A stretch of DNA of 25,534 nucleotides from Bdellovibrionota bacterium (GTDB taxonomy: Bacteria > Bdellovibrionota > Bacteriovoracia > Bacteriovoracales > Bacteriovoracaceae), in contig JAURQB010000002.1 in NCBI GenBank assembly GCA_030836365.1, positions 1 to 25,534 of the forward strand, written 5' to 3'. The notes under the pieces were generated by a model. The model had not been told where the DNA came from. It saw nothing but the letters and a program-made list of their open reading frames with translations, and searched no databases. Position 1 is the stretch's first letter; the number at the start of each line of letters is the position of its first letter. Of the stretch, positions 23,999 to 25,534 are shown one piece after another. Position numbers and translations under genes: made by a program.

Positions 23999-24274
23999 CT
24001 ATGGATACGGAGTTTCCGGACTGAAGAATCTTGTTTTCCCTCCGGTAAAAAAACTCTCATGCTCCCCTCCATAGGATTCATTCGTGCGATCATTGTTACC
24101 GCTTAAGCCATGCCGATATTCATATTCAAATTGCTTTCTTAATTTTGCAAAAAGAGCTGAATCTTCACCAAAAATATTTTTAAAAGCATCACTTTTAAAA
24201 ATAGAAACACCTATCATAAGCAACATACCGAGCAACAAAATATATTCGACTAATGATTGGCCTTGTCTATTCAT
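23999..24274 (-). CDS. short Flp/TadE-like pseudopilin
   Basis: This 91-residue protein starts MNRQGQSLVEY: cleavage at G5|Q6 and Glu at +5, then a membrane helix (about 9-25). The remaining 65 residues are very hydrophilic and have no cysteine (KLRKQFEYEYRHGLSG, SPETPYP at the end). The N-terminus is Flp-like, but the tail is longer than in a major Flp pilin, so a minor pilin is more likely. It begins 13 bases after tadV and ends 7 bases before the next pseudopilin gene. Confidence 0.75.
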   Translation of the reverse strand: MNRQGQSLVEYILLLGMLLMIGVSIFKSDAFKNIFGEDSALFAKLRKQFEYEYRHGLSGNNDRTNESYGGEHESFFTGGKTRFFSPETPYP

Positions 24275-24287
24275 AAGCCACCAATAT

Positions 24288-24800
24288 TTATTTAATTAGA
24301 TCTATATTATTCATACCGAATATTATCCAACTCAAAAGAATAATTGGAGCAAAGGGGAATTTTTTTCCATAACACTGTTTAAGATATGAGACTTCTCGAT
24401 GACGGAAGAATTCAAATATTAATCGCCTTCCAATAAAAGTATTATATAAAAATTGTGCAGACCCGACTAATGTTGTTACATATAATAAAGAGAAAAGAAA
24501 ATCTTCATGAAATGCTACTGGCAACAAAAGATAGATTGAGACCAAAAATTTAGAATCTCCCCCTCCCATTATTTTCAGTGTATAAAATGCAAAACCAACA
24601 ATAAAAAATATAAATGGGTAGTATAATTGACCCACCTGAAAGGCAAAAATACCTTTAAATAGAAAATATAAAATAAAAAAAATAAACAAGTTTAAAACAA
24701 CCCAAATATTGGAAATTTTTCTATATTTAAAGTCTAGAATAGCAACAGCAATTAGCTCGATTACGAGGAAATAAAATAATTGCTTTGGCATTACTGTCAT
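24288..24800 (-). CDS. tadV: Tad prepilin peptidase TadV/CpaA
   Basis: This aspartic membrane peptidase cleaves Flp and TadE-type prepilins on the cytoplasmic side. The 170-residue protein has six or so hydrophobic helices and both catalytic aspartates: D23 in AILDFKYRKISN and D82 in the family motif GGGDSKF. The length is that of the short TadV/CpaA form without the methylase domain of PilD. ATG 24800 overlaps the previous stop in ATGA; a second ATG at 24791 is possible. It is placed amid five genes for its likely substrates. Confidence 0.93.
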   Translation of the reverse strand: MTVMPKQLFYFLVIELIAVAILDFKYRKISNIWVVLNLFIFFILYFLFKGIFAFQVGQLYYPFIFFIVGFAFYTLKIMGGGDSKFLVSIYLLLPVAFHEDFLFSLLYVTTLVGSAQFLYNTFIGRRLIFEFFRHREVSYLKQCYGKKFPFAPIILLSWIIFGMNNIDLIK

Positions 24801-25006
24801 TGATTTATATATCCATTAAAAAAACAGTTCGACTCACATACCCCAACACTTAAATGCTGACTTAATATAAATGAGAAACTTGTAAATGTGTTATCCATCA
24901 TCGTGTTTAAAGCCTTGATGAGTCCTAAACTAATTAAGGTAAATAAACTGAAGATTAATACATACTCTACTAGCGCTTGGCCTGAGTGTTTTTTTCTGAC
25001 TACCAT
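24797..25006 (-). CDS. second Flp-like pilin / minor pseudopilin
   Basis: This 69-residue protein has HSGQALVEYVLI near its start: cleavage at G9|Q10, Glu14 at +5, then a membrane helix (about 14-31). The short C-terminal tail contains two cysteines (VCESNC) that could form a loop. Size and signal match Flp-family pilins, but the sequence differs strongly from the first pilin and it is translationally coupled to tadV, so it is probably a minor pilin. Confidence 0.8.
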   Translation of the reverse strand: MVVRKKHSGQALVEYVLIFSLFTLISLGLIKALNTMMDNTFTSFSFILSQHLSVGVCESNCFFNGYINQ

Positions 25007-25049
25007 TACTTATTAGATTATTACATGAACACGAAAGGAGGATAGAAAG

Positions 25050-25100
25050 AAATATTTTCTCACAAATATTTTTAAGGATTCCAAAATAAGCATTTTAGAA
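25050..25100. promoter_or_regulatory. AT-rich repeats between the two pilin genes
   Basis: Two copies of the palindrome AAATATTT lie at 25050-25057 and 25064-25071. Next to them TTCCAAAAT (25079-25087) and ATTTTAGAA (25092-25100) form a 9-base-pair hairpin with one G-U pair. The stretch lies downstream of the major pilin gene and upstream of the second. A leaky terminator or RNA-stability element that keeps pilin mRNA in excess is plausible; this is inference. Confidence 0.35.
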
Positions 25101-25128
25101 ATTTTCGTTGAAATGATAGATAACTTTA

Positions 25129-25314
25129 CTACAGTCCCTGTGTAATTTCAGACTCTACCTTACCAAAAACTGTATTCATAACCGAATTAAGTTTAGTATT
25201 TAAAGTTTCTTTAAACTTCAACACTATCATTGCAACTACAGCGACGAGTAGAATGTACTCTGTAGATGTTTGACCATCATCGTCTTTCAAATAATTGATA
25301 AATTCAGTCAACAT
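25129..25314 (-). CDS. flp: Flp-type major pilin
   Basis: This 61-residue prepilin is the likely building block of the Tad pilus. After a 14-residue acidic leader ending DDDG comes QTSTEYILLVAVVAMIV, with cleavage G14|Q15, Glu19 at +5 and Tyr20, the Flp signature, then a single hydrophobic helix and a short polar tail. ATG 25314 follows AGGAG at 7 bases. It is first in the Tad gene order, with a 122-base gap after it, as is common for abundant pilin mRNAs. Only 30 bases separate it from the upstream methyltransferase end, so its promoter is not obvious. Confidence 0.92.
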   Translation of the reverse strand: MLTEFINYLKDDDGQTSTEYILLVAVVAMIVLKFKETLNTKLNSVMNTVFGKVESEITQGL

Positions 25315-25344
25315 AGCTTAACTCCTGACACCCAATAGTACTCT

Positions 25345-25534
25345 TTAATACTTAACGGATACACACGAGAAGACTTTAGCAAAACCTTCTCCGATTGCCC
25401 ATCTGTCCCTAGTGACGTCTGGGTTACCCTTAATGCATCCCTTGCGAGATAGACCAGCTGCTAAAAGGGTACGGACTAGGATGCGTTCGATCACATTGAC
25501 GCTCATGGCGTTCCCTATCTGCTGCCCCAGATGC
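25345..25534 (-). CDS. C-terminal end of a C5-cytosine DNA methyltransferase (partial)
   Basis: Sixty-two codons run from the window edge to TAA 25347-25345. The visible peptide starts HLGQQIGNAMSVNVIERIL, which matches the last conserved motif (motif X, [KQ].[GI]GNA...V) of Dcm-type C5 methyltransferases, where the C-terminus packs against the AdoMet-binding fold. The remaining about 40 residues (LLAAGLSRKG, ending CVSVKY) are not conserved. Everything else, including the catalytic PC motif, lies outside. G+C is 94 of 190 bases, about 49%, well above the neighbouring genes, which suggests recent transfer, a phage origin or an assembly join. The enzyme class is inferred from this one motif. 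Confidence 0.6.
   Translation of the reverse strand, partial: HLGQQIGNAMSVNVIERILVRTLLAAGLSRKGCIKGNPDVTRDRWAIGEGFAKVFSCVSVKY

Noticed and set aside
23992..24093. Upstream 34-residue extension of the TadE-like protein
   Set aside because: It overlaps the preceding pseudopilin gene almost entirely and would move the G|QSLAEF signal far from the N-terminus; ATG 23991 fits the family.
25034..25045. Strong AAAGGAGG on the plus strand in the pilin gap
   Set aside because: No start codon with a usable frame follows at the right distance; treated as chance.
25345..25534. Structured RNA or riboswitch upstream of the pilin gene
   Set aside because: The higher G+C first suggested a c-di-GMP riboswitch, but the stretch lacks the GEMM motifs and reads as an open frame with a clear methyltransferase motif (QQIGNAMSVNVIE).

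Overview
The window is AT-rich bacterial chromosomal DNA with tightly packed genes. Its best fit is a Bdellovibrio/Bacteriovorax-type bacterium (Bdellovibrionota). That placement is an inference from the low G+C, the style of the Tad pilus locus with its fused ATPases, a Rieske/cytochrome b pair beside a HEAT-repeat gene, and several lineage-type orphan proteins. No rRNA or tRNA gene, CRISPR array or insertion sequence was seen. No gap between genes exceeds about 200 bases.

Region 1 (1-2785): the respiratory genes for cytochrome b (cut by the window start) and a Rieske Fe-S protein lie on the minus strand, behind a membrane-anchored HEAT-repeat gene. A four-helix membrane protein is divergent. 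Region 2 (2791-5039): a single-pass membrane protein with a possible helix-turn-helix, then a plus-strand pair encoding a coiled-coil protein and a miniature FliG C-domain protein. Region 3 (5005-11320): a compact minus-strand operon glmU-glmS-pcrA/uvrD-ppx, which makes UDP-GlcNAc, repairs DNA and hydrolyses exopolyphosphate/pppGpp. Region 4 (11521-14784): lon protease, a single-domain response regulator and a small membrane-anchored protein on the plus strand, ending in a strong bidirectional terminator whose loop holds the last stop codon.

Region 5 (14807-15765): three tiny secreted proteins on the minus strand. Each is followed by a hairpin terminator, and two share a CX11C...YV..E...TxC pattern. 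Region 6 (15780-25314): a Tad (tight adherence/Flp) pilus locus, all minus strand. In transcription order it is Flp pilin, a second pilin-like protein, prepilin peptidase TadV/CpaA, three more TadE/Flp-like pseudopilins, RcpC/CpaB, secretin RcpA/CpaC, one polypeptide joining a CpaE/TadZ-type ATPase to a CpaF/TadA-type ATPase, TadB, and an exported YD/RHS-repeat protein where TadC is usually found. Region 7 (25345-25534): the C-terminal end of a C5-cytosine DNA methyltransferase. It has clearly higher G+C than everything else and ends only 30 bases before the Flp pilin gene.

The features most worth a second look are the reorganised Tad locus (fused ATPases, five G|QxxxE[YF] pilin-like proteins, no TadC, YD-repeat protein plus small Cys proteins at its end), the mini-FliG/coiled-coil pair, and the compositionally foreign methyltransferase end.
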